DNA of 64,000 nt. It comes from an uncultured Saprospiraceae bacterium. Lineage in GTDB: Bacteria; Bacteroidota; Bacteroidia; Chitinophagales; Saprospiraceae. The notes under the pieces were generated by a model. It ran no database searches. It saw nothing but the letters and a program-made list of their open reading frames with translations, and was not told where the DNA came from. Positions 46,478-55,470 of the stretch are shown here, one piece after another (within the stretch, counting starts at the first letter, position 1; each line of letters begins with the position of its first letter). Where the stretch lies: positions 84,061 to 148,060 of the forward strand of contig CALFBH010000001.1 in the NCBI GenBank assembly GCA_937951615.1, written 5' to 3'. Position numbers and translations under genes: made by a program.

Positions 46478-48583
46478 ATGAATTTTTTTTATCTTACTTT
46501 TGGGGTTTTTTTCCTTTCACCTGGAATAGTATTTTCTTCATCTATAACTATCCAGCCTAAAGTTGATAGCTTATTGAAAATTATGGCTAGCACATCAGAT
46601 GACAGAACTAAAGCAGAATTATACGTGGAGATTGCTTCTGTTTTAAGAAAAACAGGTAGTGATTCAATTGAATATTATGCAGAGTTAGGATATGATTATT
46701 CAACTAAAGTAGATTATAGCTATGGAATTGCCAGTAGTTTAATTCACATAGGAAGAGTGTTTGTGAGAAAACACGATTTTAAAGCTGCTGATAGTTTATT
46801 TAGTGCAGGACTCTTAGTAATTAAAAATGCAGAACCGACTTCTGATTTCAAATTATTGGAGATAAAAGCGGAGATTTTAGAATATAAAGGTTGGGCCAAA
46901 TTATCTCAGAAAGAATATTATGAGGCTCTAGATTGTTTTTACAAAGCATTAAAAATTTACACAGATATTGGTGAAGAGAGCTGTTCTTTACTATTAGATG
47001 TTGGATATATACACAATGCGGTAGAGGATTATGATCTGGCAGAGGAATATTACAATTTAGCTTTGCCTTGCGTCATTAAGAAGAAGGATATAAACAACCA
47101 GATCACCGTATATTCGAACAAAGGTGATAATTATGCGGGACAAGGTCATCACGATAAGGCTCTAATAGAATTCTTTAAAAGTATCGAACTTATTAAAAAA
47201 CATGAAAAGCCAGAGATAAGCAGTATTTCAGCAACTATTCTGTATAATATAGGTTTTTCCCAAATGGAGTTTGGAGAATCCAAGAAAGCGCTAGAAAACT
47301 TTTCGAAAGCAGAGGATGTCTATATAAAATTAGGGAATATCAATTATGCTGCTTATTGCCAATTATATAACTCAAAGATCAGGTTTTCTTTGTCTGAAGA
47401 CAGGAGTCTTCTTAAAAAAATGAAAAAAGTTTATAAAATCGCAGAAAATTATAATGATCTGAAGTTAAAGTATCTTACTTCCTCAACATTAGCGGAATCA
47501 TATACTGCATTGCGGTTATATAAAAGTGCTAATGACCAAATAAACTTATCAAATCAATTAAAAGACAGTATTGATAAAAAAGATCTTCGACTAAAACTAA
47601 GATCTCTAGATCTAAAGAGCAAGTTTGAGATAAAACAGAAGATAGAAAAGGATCGAAAAGAACAAGAATTATTAGAAACGAAACTAGGCTATCAGAATAA
47701 ATTAATATACTTACTTCTTGGATCAATTTGCTTTATTTCGATAGGCAGCTTTTTCTTATTTAGAGCTTATCGACAGAACAAACAAGTAAAAGAAAAATTA
47801 CTCATTAATAATGAAGTTTTAAAGAGAACTGAAGAGCGACTTTATGAAAGCAATGAGGATATGAAAAAATATATTAAGCTAAATAAAGAGTTAGAACAAT
47901 TCGCCTATATAGCATCTCATGATATAAAAGCTCCACTACGAACCATACAAGGATTTTCCAGTATACTCAAAAAAAAGTTTTATGACGTTGCTGAAGAGAG
48001 AGAAAGAATGTTTTTTGACTATATCGAAAAAGGGGTCAAAAGCTTAAACCTTTTAATAAATGACTTATTAGAGTATTCTAAATCTGATACAAAGGCCTTG
48101 AATATAGAAAGAGTTGATTTCGGTGAACTACTGGATGATGTACTTTTAAATCTCAATTTCAGTATCACACAAGCTCAAGCCAAAATTCAACATAGTAATT
48201 GTGACATTACTTTAAATGCTGACAAAATAAAGATTAAGCAAATTCTTCAAAACCTTGTGAGCAATGCCATTAAATTTAGAGCTGCAGATAGAAAACCCCT
48301 TATTAATATTGATCTAGTTGAGGATGAAAGTCATTATAATATTTCTGTCAAGGACAACGGTATAGGAATAGATGAAAAGTATTATGATGAAGTCTTTGAA
48401 AAATTTGCTAGACTTAACACACAAGACAAATACGAAGGTACGGGACTAGGCCTTTCCATTTGCAGTAAATACATTAAAGAGCATAATGGGAATATTTCCA
48501 TAATTCGTAACCACGATCATGGGGTTGCATTCATATTCACGCTCTCCAAAAATATGCCCTTAACTAAGGACAATGCTGATTGA
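46478..48583 (+). CDS. TPR-containing sensor histidine kinase
   Basis: 701 residues. Signal peptide, then ~390 residues of TPR-like helical repeats (e.g. KAELYVEIASVLRKTGSDSIEYYAELGYDY; YSNKGDNYAGQGHHDKALIEF) predicted to be periplasmic. One transmembrane helix follows (NKLIYLLLGSICFISIGSFFLF, ~408-428), then a coiled coil. The HisKA domain has H481 (YIASHDIKAPLRTIQGF). The HATPase domain has the N box (NLVSNAIKF), G1 DNGIGID and G2 GTGLGLSI. It ends near residue 701 without receiver or output domain. No cognate regulator is adjacent. Such Bacteroidota kinases often act with a LytTR or LuxR regulator encoded elsewhere. Confidence 0.92.
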   Translation: MNFFYLTFGVFFLSPGIVFSSSITIQPKVDSLLKIMASTSDDRTKAELYVEIASVLRKTGSDSIEYYAELGYDYSTKVDYSYGIASSLIHIGRVFVRKHDFKAADSLFSAGLLVIKNAEPTSDFKLLEIKAEILEYKGWAKLSQKEYYEALDCFYKALKIYTDIGEESCSLLLDVGYIHNAVEDYDLAEEYYNLALPCVIKKKDINNQITVYSNKGDNYAGQGHHDKALIEFFKSIELIKKHEKPEISSISATILYNIGFSQMEFGESKKALENFSKAEDVYIKLGNINYAAYCQLYNSKIRFSLSEDRSLLKKMKKVYKIAENYNDLKLKYLTSSTLAESYTALRLYKSANDQINLSNQLKDSIDKKDLRLKLRSLDLKSKFEIKQKIEKDRKEQELLETKLGYQNKLIYLLLGSICFISIGSFFLFRAYRQNKQVKEKLLINNEVLKRTEERLYESNEDMKKYIKLNKELEQFAYIASHDIKAPLRTIQGFSSILKKKFYDVAEERERMFFDYIEKGVKSLNLLINDLLEYSKSDTKALNIERVDFGELLDDVLLNLNFSITQAQAKIQHSNCDITLNADKIKIKQILQNLVSNAIKFRAADRKPLINIDLVEDESHYNISVKDNGIGIDEKYYDEVFEKFARLNTQDKYEGTGLGLSICSKYIKEHNGNISIIRNHDHGVAFIFTLSKNMPLTKDNAD

Positions 48584-48730
48584 TTAACTAGACTTTGAAA
48601 ACAGTTTATATCAACACAGCTCCTACTTTCAAAGCCAAAACTAAGAACAAAATAAGCTAGCCTAATTTTAAGAACTTATTCCGTACACGTTCTTAAACAA
48701 TCCCTTACTTCCTCCTGTTTCGCTATCAAT

Positions 48731-49591
48731 ATGAAAAACGTACAAGAGCTAATAGACTTATTGACACTCGAAAAAATAGACACCTGCCTTTTTCGAGGAC
48801 AAAACTATCACACCCCCTGGAAACGAGTCTTTGGAGGGCAGGTACTAGGACAAGCACTCAATGCCGTTTATCAGACCGTGCCAGAAGACAGAATTGCCCA
48901 TTCACTACACGGTTATTTCATATTGGGCGGCGATGTAGAAAAACCTGTCATTTATCAAGTAGAAACTTTGCGGGATGGCGGAAGTTTCACCACAAGGCGC
49001 GTTACCGCAAGTCAGAATGGAAAGGCAATTTTTGTCATGGCAGCTTCTTTTCAGTTGAAACAAGGTGGATTTGACCATCAAACACCCATGCCTGATGTCG
49101 CACAGCCAGAAGGACTAAAAACAGAACAAGAACAGGCAGAATTGATAAAAGACAAAGCACCTGAACGCTATCAGCGAATTAAAAACAGAGGACAAAATGC
49201 GATAGAATTTCGCCCCGTAGAAGACTTGTCATTGGGCAATGCAGTAGGAGGAGAAGACATCCGAAATGTATGGATGAAGATGACAGAACAAAAAGAATTA
49301 TCGCTTCCGATGCAGCATCAGTTATTGGCTTATGCTTCCGACTATGATCTGCTTATCAGTTCATTATCGCCTCACAGAACAAAATTTAGTGCAGATAAAG
49401 TTTTTCTTGCCAGCTTAGATCACGCCATGTGGTTTCACCGAAGTTTTGATTTCAATGACTGGTTGTTATGCGTCATCGACAGCCCAAGCGCATCCAATTC
49501 AAGAGGCATGGGACATGGGAAGATATTTGACCGACAAGGACGACTTGTTTCTACAGTGATGCAGGAAGGTTTGATTCGGGTTAAAAGATAA
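48731..49591 (+). CDS. tesB: Acyl-CoA thioesterase II
   Basis: 286 residues with the double hot-dog fold of TesB, which hydrolyses medium- and long-chain acyl-CoA. Family blocks: YHTPWKRVFGGQVLGQALNA, HSLHGYFILGGDVEKPVIYQVE, RDGGSFTTRRVTASQNGK, the second-half Asp in YASDYDLLISSLSPH, and SLDHAMWFHRSFDFNDWLL. Length is canonical. It stands alone and ends in a strong bidirectional terminator. Confidence 0.96.
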   Translation: MKNVQELIDLLTLEKIDTCLFRGQNYHTPWKRVFGGQVLGQALNAVYQTVPEDRIAHSLHGYFILGGDVEKPVIYQVETLRDGGSFTTRRVTASQNGKAIFVMAASFQLKQGGFDHQTPMPDVAQPEGLKTEQEQAELIKDKAPERYQRIKNRGQNAIEFRPVEDLSLGNAVGGEDIRNVWMKMTEQKELSLPMQHQLLAYASDYDLLISSLSPHRTKFSADKVFLASLDHAMWFHRSFDFNDWLLCVIDSPSASNSRGMGHGKIFDRQGRLVSTVMQEGLIRVKR

Positions 49592-49620
49592 AAAAGGCTG
49601 CCCTTGGGAGCAGCCTTTTT
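49591..49620. terminator. Strong bidirectional terminator after tesB
   Basis: An 11-bp stem, aaaaaggctgc (49591-49601) with gcagccttttt (49610-49620), has an 8-nt loop. It is A-rich on the left and T-rich on the right, so it can work for tesB and for reverse-strand transcription; its first base overlaps the tesB stop. Confidence 0.9.
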
Positions 49621-49711
49621 TATTATTAGGTGTAAAGAAAACCAAATTAAATAAGGTCGATGGTCGGCGGTCAATAGTCCATAGCGATTTAGAATATTTT
49701 GCGAAGCAAAA

Positions 49712-49838
49712 TCACCAATCACCAATCACCAATCACCAATCACCAATCACCAATCACCAATCACCAATCACCAATCACCAATCACCAATCACCAATCACC
49801 AATCACCAATCACCAATCACCAATCACCAATCACCAAT
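49712..49838. repeat. 18-copy CACCAAT (ATTGGTG) heptanucleotide array
   Basis: A perfect 7-bp tandem repeat of about 127 bp (18 units). It starts at the right arm of a small hairpin (attttgc-gaa-gcaaaat, 49696-49712) and ends 3 bp before the stop codon of the reverse-strand PDZ gene (stop at 49842-49844). In the PDZ transcript it would be the 3' untranslated sequence (ATTGGTG)n. No spacer variation, so it is not a CRISPR array. Confidence 0.95.
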
Positions 49839-49841
49839 ACA

Positions 49842-52133
49842 CTAATACCGCTCCTTCCCATAAACAAAAGTCTGTGTAAATATTTTATCGCCTTGAATAA
49901 TATTCAGGAAATAAGTCCCTTTGCTTTGGTTGGAAATATTAATACGATTGTCATAACGACCATCAAAGTCATTGATGATCTCGCGGTAAACTTCTTTGCC
50001 GTTTACATCTACCACTGCCACTGTTGTTGGCACTTTGTTGCTAGATTCAAATTTAGCTGTAAAAATTCCATTATTTGGATTAGGGAATAATTCGACATTG
50101 TCCAAACTCAATAAACGATCTGGTGTAATGTCCAACTGTGGTGTTTCTGGCTGTGCTTCTCCTTTGAAAATGATAATCTCTTTTGTGGTCATCGCACGAG
50201 TATTGATCTCACCAGTTTCGCAATCGCATGGGCTGAACAAGTCGCTTTGCGTCATATTGCTCAGAGTCGCTTTGATGCGTTTTTTCTTGCCATTGCGATC
50301 CAATACAAGTTTCACGACATCACCTGGCTCACGCGCCCTGATAATGTCTACCACATCATTTATTTTGCTGATAGACTGACCTTCTACTTTTGTAATGACA
50401 TCGCCTTTGAGAATACCTGCATCTTCTGCACCAGTATTTTGTACAATACCAGTTATCAAGACATCATAAGTTTCAAAATTGCTGTCTTTAGCTTCCATAT
50501 ACAAGCCGAGGAAAGGTGTACCACAACGCTCTTCACATTCCGCTTTCATCCGCTCCATCCAAGCAGTTTTGTCACCTGGTGAGCAGTGCTGCTGACGGAC
50601 AGGCTGAAGACCTGGAATAACCGTCACCGTCTGTTCTCTGCCATCGCGCTCGAAAGTAACTTCTGCATTGGTGCCAGGAAGCGCCTGGCGCATAGCACAG
50701 GATACATCTTCTGCATTAGAGATGTCCAGTTCACCGATTTTGAGCAGTTGATCACCAGCTTCTATTCCTGCATCAGAGGCGGGACTTTCTGGTGTCACTT
50801 TCAGTATCGTTGCATCCTGACTTAGATTGACGCCCAAATGTCCACGCTTAGTGGCAATGCGCAGGTCATGTTCTATAAAAGGTTTATTTTCTTTGAAAAA
50901 ATGGCGTGGTAATGGTTGGAAAGCATTGCCTTTTAAAGTAGCAATGGTGCTGTAGTTTTGTCCATTTCTCAAATAAGTAACGTTGAGAGCATCTCCAACT
51001 TCAAGAGACTGAATATGCTCAATGACATCATCTACACGATTCATTTTTTTGCCATCCAATGCTGTTATCACATCGCCAGACTTTAAACTGGCTGCTTCAG
51101 CAGCAGAATGTTCAACAATGTCTGAAATGACGACACCATCTGTTGTTGCTTTTTCCATCGTGATGCCGAGAAAGGCTTTTTTGCCACCAGGCAGCTTGAG
51201 GTCTTTCTGGTAATTGCCAAAGATTTCTTCCAACTGTATTTTTGCATTTTCCAGTTTATCTTTCAGTTCTTCGGCTTTGCCCATCCAGTCCATTTCTCCA
51301 CCAGTTTTGATTTCGATCTGCTCACCGCTTTCACCGAAAAACTGGATATTAGGTTCTACATCCTGGGTAGCATCTACAGCTACTTTTACAGGTTGTAATC
51401 CTTCTTTTGTGATGCGAACAGAAGTTTTTGCTTCCGCAAAACGTTGACGCAAATCCGTTTCACTGACACCCATTTTTTTAATCTCTGCCAATACCTCATC
51501 ACTCAAGTCATCAATACTGGACACACGCAAAATCTGAGTTTCTTTGTCAATGGTCGAACCTGGTTTGATGCCACGCATAAAGCGATCTTCCTGGCTCATT
51601 CCCCGCATCTGATTCAGGTTTATGCCATTTTTTTCCAATTTTTCACGAAGCTCTTCTGGCAGCTCATCGCCCTGCTTCATTTTGAAAATACGCATGTCCT
51701 GATGCTGTTGTCCATCGGTATTTTCATCAGTATCAATAATAATCATCTGTTGCTCTCCTTCCTCAAGAATGTTGATGTCTATTCCCATACCTTCAAGTTC
51801 CTGCTGCAAAGACGCTGGTAATTCGCCATCACCGTCCACCCGAACCTTCACGATTCGTTTCTGTATGGTGCCATTCTCATCTTCTTCCACATTGATGTCA
51901 ATATCAAAATCGCCTTCGATATCTTCTAGCGCAGTATCTACGTCCACCTCTGTTTCAAAGGTTTCTGTCTGTACATTTCCATTCTCATCTATGGTCTTTT
52001 TGACAATGACCTTCTTTTTGACGATATTGGGGGTGGAACTGTCCTGTGCAAAAAGAGACAGGCTCATGCCGAATACCAAAAAGGTAAGGGTAAAAGAAAA
52101 GAGTAATTCAAAAGTAAATCTAACTTTTTTCAT
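49842..52133 (-). CDS. Secreted triple-PDZ protein with T9SS tail
   Basis: 763 residues on the minus strand. Signal peptide (FELLFSFTLTFLVFGMSLSLFAQ). The first ~300 residues are very acidic and lack a protease triad (EDIEGDFDIDINVEEDENGT). Three PDZ domains follow at about 315-400 (KAFLGITMEKATTDGVVISDI), 428-510 (GHLGVNLSQDATILKVTPES) and 535-640 (PFLGLYMEAKDSNFETYDV). The C-terminus (~676-763; VELFPNPNNGIFTAKFESSN...KGTYFLNIIQGDKIFTQTFVYGKERY) is a type-A T9SS sorting tail. PDZ domains normally sit in DegP/Tsp-type proteases, but no catalytic domain is seen, so this is probably an extracellular or surface adaptor binding protein C-termini. The first PDZ follows a predicted coiled segment (WMGKAEELKDKLENAKIQLEEIF). 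Confidence 0.88.
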   Translation of the reverse strand: MKKVRFTFELLFSFTLTFLVFGMSLSLFAQDSSTPNIVKKKVIVKKTIDENGNVQTETFETEVDVDTALEDIEGDFDIDINVEEDENGTIQKRIVKVRVDGDGELPASLQQELEGMGIDINILEEGEQQMIIIDTDENTDGQQHQDMRIFKMKQGDELPEELREKLEKNGINLNQMRGMSQEDRFMRGIKPGSTIDKETQILRVSSIDDLSDEVLAEIKKMGVSETDLRQRFAEAKTSVRITKEGLQPVKVAVDATQDVEPNIQFFGESGEQIEIKTGGEMDWMGKAEELKDKLENAKIQLEEIFGNYQKDLKLPGGKKAFLGITMEKATTDGVVISDIVEHSAAEAASLKSGDVITALDGKKMNRVDDVIEHIQSLEVGDALNVTYLRNGQNYSTIATLKGNAFQPLPRHFFKENKPFIEHDLRIATKRGHLGVNLSQDATILKVTPESPASDAGIEAGDQLLKIGELDISNAEDVSCAMRQALPGTNAEVTFERDGREQTVTVIPGLQPVRQQHCSPGDKTAWMERMKAECEERCGTPFLGLYMEAKDSNFETYDVLITGIVQNTGAEDAGILKGDVITKVEGQSISKINDVVDIIRAREPGDVVKLVLDRNGKKKRIKATLSNMTQSDLFSPCDCETGEINTRAMTTKEIIIFKGEAQPETPQLDITPDRLLSLDNVELFPNPNNGIFTAKFESSNKVPTTVAVVDVNGKEVYREIINDFDGRYDNRINISNQSKGTYFLNIIQGDKIFTQTFVYGKERY

Positions 52134-52480
52134 ATTTCAGTTGTTTTATATTTTTAAACTATCGCAAAAATAAAAATTCAAATCCATGCTTGCAGTTAAT
52201 GAAAAGTTAAACATCGGTTAAATACTGACCTTGCATGCTCATTATACATAGTTTTGTAAAAGTACAGTTTCTCGAAACATAATGCAAGGTTGTAAAATAG
52301 TTGCAGGCATAAGTTGCTATACACTCTTCAATTTGAATAACAATTTCCCCCTTTGGAGGGGGCGCAGGGGGAGGACAACTGAACAAAATTGACCGACTTT
52401 CCACCCCCTTCACCCCCGCCAGCGGGGGATAATTCAGCATTTTCGTAAAGTGTATAGCATTTTATTACAGACAGAAATTT
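52134..52480. other. Divergent intergenic region between the PDZ gene and the sensor kinase
   Basis: Holds the promoters of both divergent genes, though no clear TAnnTTTG box stands out, and a terminal-inverted-repeat element at 52315-52459. No ORF is supported. Confidence 0.5.
52315..52459. repeat. MITE-like element with 10-bp terminal inverted repeats
   Basis: tgctatacac (52315-52324) and gtgtatagca (52450-52459) are exact inverted repeats. Between them are GC-rich hairpin-forming blocks (ccccctttggagggggcg; acccccgccagcgggggat). The same left end with similar following sequence (tgctatacac ... aataatttcccc) is at 7049-7080. It ends 21 bp before the sensor kinase ATG. Confidence 0.7.
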
Positions 52481-53986
52481 ATGAATAAAAAGGCAATATG
52501 GCTGGTAATCGGACTGATGAGCGTCGCGCTTTTGGGTATTGTATTATTACAGTCCTACTGGATTAATCATTATCTAAAACTCAGTGAACGGCAATTTAAT
52601 ATTGGTGTACAACGCGCCTTGGCCGATGTCTCAGAACGCTTGGAATGGGAAGAAATGCAGGATTTGGCCTTTGGTAGTGTTTTTCCGTCCATGTCGATTA
52701 GTTCCTGGGATACTGAGGATATTTATAAGCATATTGTAGAAGACCATGCCGACCAGCTCCCACGCTCGGTCGTAGCTGAAATCCCGGAGGATAGTTTTTT
52801 TATTGCCGGAAAGGACATTTTTTTTAAAAAGCAGGAAGATTTATTTGCTCAATGGTCTATTTCGCAATTTCAGTCGCTGATGGCAAGTCATATACTAGGC
52901 AATCGACAAATCTCTAGTCGGGTAGATGCCAAGCATCTCGATGAAGTCTTAGCGAGTGAACTGGGCAGTAAAGGCATACAACTGGTTTTTGATTATGGGG
53001 TATATTCCACGCCTCGGAAAACCTTTGAATTGGTGAAGCACCATAAAGGGAATACCGATGAAAAAGCCATTAAAAAATCAGTTCAATTTCTCATGAATTC
53101 TCCACATCGGGTACGCTTGTTTCCGACTTCGGCTCAAAGTCCTGGAGAATTGATTCTGTTTTTTCCGACCAAAAGTAGTTTTATCTGGAGTTCTATCTGG
53201 AAAATGCTGATTGCTGCGGTTGTGTTTACAGCGATTATTCTGTTTTGTTTTATTTATACTATAAAAATTATTTTCACCCAGAAGAAAGTATCAGAAATTA
53301 AAAATGATTTTCTGAACAATATGACCCATGAATTTAAAACACCTATCGCTACGATTTCCCTTGCGGCTGATTCTATCGAAAATCCACGTATCCTAAGTAA
53401 TGCAGAGAAAGTAAAACGTTTTGCCAATATCATCAAACAGGAAAACCGACGGATGAATAAGCAGGTAGAACGCGTACTGCAAATGGCTATGCTGGATAAG
53501 AAGGATGTGGAGATGAAATGGAAAAAAATTGACCTGCACAACATCATTGAGGACGCCGTCGCAACGCTAAGTATCCAAATCGAGCAGAAAGAAGGACAGA
53601 TCAATACGGAACTGAAAAGCACAAATGCTGTGATTCAGGGGGACGAAACACATATTACAAACGTTATACATAACTTGTTGGACAACGCAAATAAATATTC
53701 TTACGAAACACCGAATATCAAAATCAGTACAGAAAATATGAAAGATGGCGTGAAAGTCAGCGTGCGAGATACAGGAATAGGTATGAGTAGAGATGCTTTA
53801 AAACATATTTTCGACAAATTTTATCGTGTACCAACAGGCAATATTCACAATGTAAAAGGATTTGGATTGGGATTGAGTTATGTCAAGGCAATCATTGAAG
53901 CGCATAAAGGCAAAATTAATGTGCAAAGTGAGCTAGGGAAAGGCAGCGAGTTTACGGTTTTTCTGCCCTATCAGGTGACGGTCTGA
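52481..53986 (+). CDS. Sensor histidine kinase, RprX-like
   Basis: 501 residues. Two transmembrane helices (~7-29, LVIGLMSVALLGIVLLQSYWI; ~244-268, MLIAAVVFTAIILFCFIYTI) bound a ~210-residue periplasmic sensor region with no recognised domain. The HisKA domain has H283 (NNMTHEFKTPIATISLAADS). The HATPase domain has NLLDNANKYS, RDTGIGMSRD and GFGLGLSYV. Organisation and the N-terminus resemble RprX of Bacteroides. It pairs with the OmpR-type regulator 141 bp downstream. Confidence 0.93.
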   Translation: MNKKAIWLVIGLMSVALLGIVLLQSYWINHYLKLSERQFNIGVQRALADVSERLEWEEMQDLAFGSVFPSMSISSWDTEDIYKHIVEDHADQLPRSVVAEIPEDSFFIAGKDIFFKKQEDLFAQWSISQFQSLMASHILGNRQISSRVDAKHLDEVLASELGSKGIQLVFDYGVYSTPRKTFELVKHHKGNTDEKAIKKSVQFLMNSPHRVRLFPTSAQSPGELILFFPTKSSFIWSSIWKMLIAAVVFTAIILFCFIYTIKIIFTQKKVSEIKNDFLNNMTHEFKTPIATISLAADSIENPRILSNAEKVKRFANIIKQENRRMNKQVERVLQMAMLDKKDVEMKWKKIDLHNIIEDAVATLSIQIEQKEGQINTELKSTNAVIQGDETHITNVIHNLLDNANKYSYETPNIKISTENMKDGVKVSVRDTGIGMSRDALKHIFDKFYRVPTGNIHNVKGFGLGLSYVKAIIEAHKGKINVQSELGKGSEFTVFLPYQVTV

Positions 53987-54127
53987 TTAAAAAATGTCCA
54001 GATTGCTGAAAGACTATTGTACAACTTGGTGCAATAATTGTGCTGTAAAACATATCAGAGACCCGAACCGTTATAGAATAAAAAAATACTGAACGTTCAA
54101 ATTTTAAAACAATATAATACTGTAGCT

Positions 54128-54838
54128 ATGGATGACAGCCCAAAAATTTTACTGGTAGAAGATGACGTCAATTTTGGTGATGTTCTGTGTTCTTATCTTG
54201 AAATGAACAACTTCGACATTACTTTGGCAACCGACGGTGAAGCCGGATTGGAAACGTATAAAAAAGGCAAGTACGATCTTTGTATTCTGGATGTGATGAT
54301 GCCTAAAAAAGATGGCTTCACACTGGCCAGAGAAATCAGAGAGCAGAACAGCGAGATGCCGATTATTTTCCTGACAGCAAAAACGCTGAAAGATGATGTA
54401 TTGAAAGGTTTCCAAATTGGTGCCGACGATTACATCACCAAGCCTTTCGACTCTGAAGTTTTGCTGGTGCGCATACAAGCGGTACTCAAAAGAAGTCGGA
54501 ATAATGTAGAACCGGAAGTAGAGCCAGATGAATTTACCATTGGAGAATATCACTTCAACTTTCCTTTGCGTATCTTGACGCACGACGGGAAAAAAGACAA
54601 ACTTTCGCCGAAAGAAGCTGCCCTACTACAGATGTTTTGTATGCGGGTGAATAATATTCTACCTCGTTCAGAAGCCCTGACGAAAATATGGGGAGAGGAT
54701 AATTATTTCACAGCCAGAAGTATGGATGTGTTTGTGACCAAACTTCGAAAATACCTGAAAGGTGATTCCAATATCGAAATTGTCAATATTCATGGAAATG
54801 GCTTCCAACTCAAAATAAGTGAAGCAGAAGGCGTTTGA
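54128..54838 (+). CDS. OmpR-family response regulator, RprY-like
   Basis: 236 residues. Receiver domain with acidic pocket (LLVEDDVNFG), phospho-acceptor D55 (CILDVMMPKKDG), the Thr of FLTAKT and the Lys of ITKPFDSE. The C-terminal winged helix (~135-236; LSPKEAALLQMFCMRVNNILPRSEAL, RSMDVFVTKLRKYL) binds DNA. Likely phosphorylated by the kinase encoded just upstream; RprY in Bacteroides links to stress and redox functions, but targets here are unknown. Confidence 0.95.
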   Translation: MDDSPKILLVEDDVNFGDVLCSYLEMNNFDITLATDGEAGLETYKKGKYDLCILDVMMPKKDGFTLAREIREQNSEMPIIFLTAKTLKDDVLKGFQIGADDYITKPFDSEVLLVRIQAVLKRSRNNVEPEVEPDEFTIGEYHFNFPLRILTHDGKKDKLSPKEAALLQMFCMRVNNILPRSEALTKIWGEDNYFTARSMDVFVTKLRKYLKGDSNIEIVNIHGNGFQLKISEAEGV

Positions 54839-54891
54839 TGTTTAAATAAATTCAGATTCTGTTCTCCGTTTAACCCACCCCAAAATTGGCT

Positions 54892-54957
54892 AAGAGCATG
54901 TTTGTAGATTATAATTTGGTTGCGTTCGCTACCAAAGCAGTCTACAAACATGCTCTT
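54892..54957. terminator. Long stem-loop after the response regulator
   Basis: The stem aagagcatgtttgtaga (54892-54908) pairs with tctacaaacatgctctt (54941-54957). An inner ttggt/accaa pair (54917-54921/54931-54935) extends the structure. It lies ~54 bp after the regulator stop. The arm resembles the gcgacatgtttg words at 14.85 and 40.89 kb, so it may be a repeat serving as terminator. Confidence 0.55.
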
Positions 54958-55044
54958 TAAGATTTTAGTGAAATCTTTTATGCACGCCTATAATTGTACA
55001 GTCTCTTGTACAATCACAATATTTCCCAGTTTTACGTTTTACGG

Positions 55045-55075
55045 TCAGTAGTTTATAAGCTATATAAACTACTGA
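55045..55075. repeat. Perfect 13-bp hairpin
   Basis: tcagtagtttata (55045-55057) and tataaactactga (55063-55075) are exact inverted repeats with a 5-nt loop. No T-run follows. It could be a protein-binding palindrome or a repeat. Confidence 0.5.
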
Positions 55076-55087
55076 GGAGCTAAGTAA

Positions 55088-55193
55088 GTAAGTGCTTGGA
55101 CTCAACTAAACGCCACTTTCAATTTGATTAATTGGCTTATTGTCAATACTTTTTTGAATTTGAATTTGACGTTTGGATTTGTACTTCCACTTA
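55088..55193 (-). repeat. 106-bp dispersed repeat, copy B (inverted)
   Basis: Reverse complement of 18999-19104 with about two mismatches by eye. It lies in the leader region of the giant G8 gene. Confidence 0.85.
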
Positions 55194-55470
55194 CTAAGTC
55201 CCTGCCTGCCTTATTTTGCTAATCTCTCTCGTTTTTATTGAATTGAAATGAATATTATATATTTCCGTCATTTTTCTGTAATTTTGAAATAACAGAATTA
55301 CAAATTTAACTTGACAGTCAGATTTTTAAAATAGACCGAGTAGTCATTCAACTCGATAATATTAGCTAGAATACCTACTGATGTAATGCTCCTAATAGAC
55401 TTTACTCTGAAACACCATTTATTCCTTAATTCACAGAGTGAGAATTATTTACTTTCTAAACCAAACCACT

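Larger units (their letters stand above)
54839..55470. other. 632-bp intergenic region carrying hairpins and a dispersed repeat
   Basis: Contains a long stem-loop at 54892-54957, a perfect 13-bp hairpin at 55045-55075, and the inverted copy of the 106-bp repeat at 55088-55193. TAATTTTG at 55279-55286 fits the -7 consensus and could belong to the giant gene at 55471, but no matching -33 element is seen. No gene is supported. Confidence 0.55.

Noticed and set aside
49712..49838. Tandem array considered as a CRISPR
   Set aside because: Units are 7 bp, head to tail, with no spacers; no cas genes in the window.
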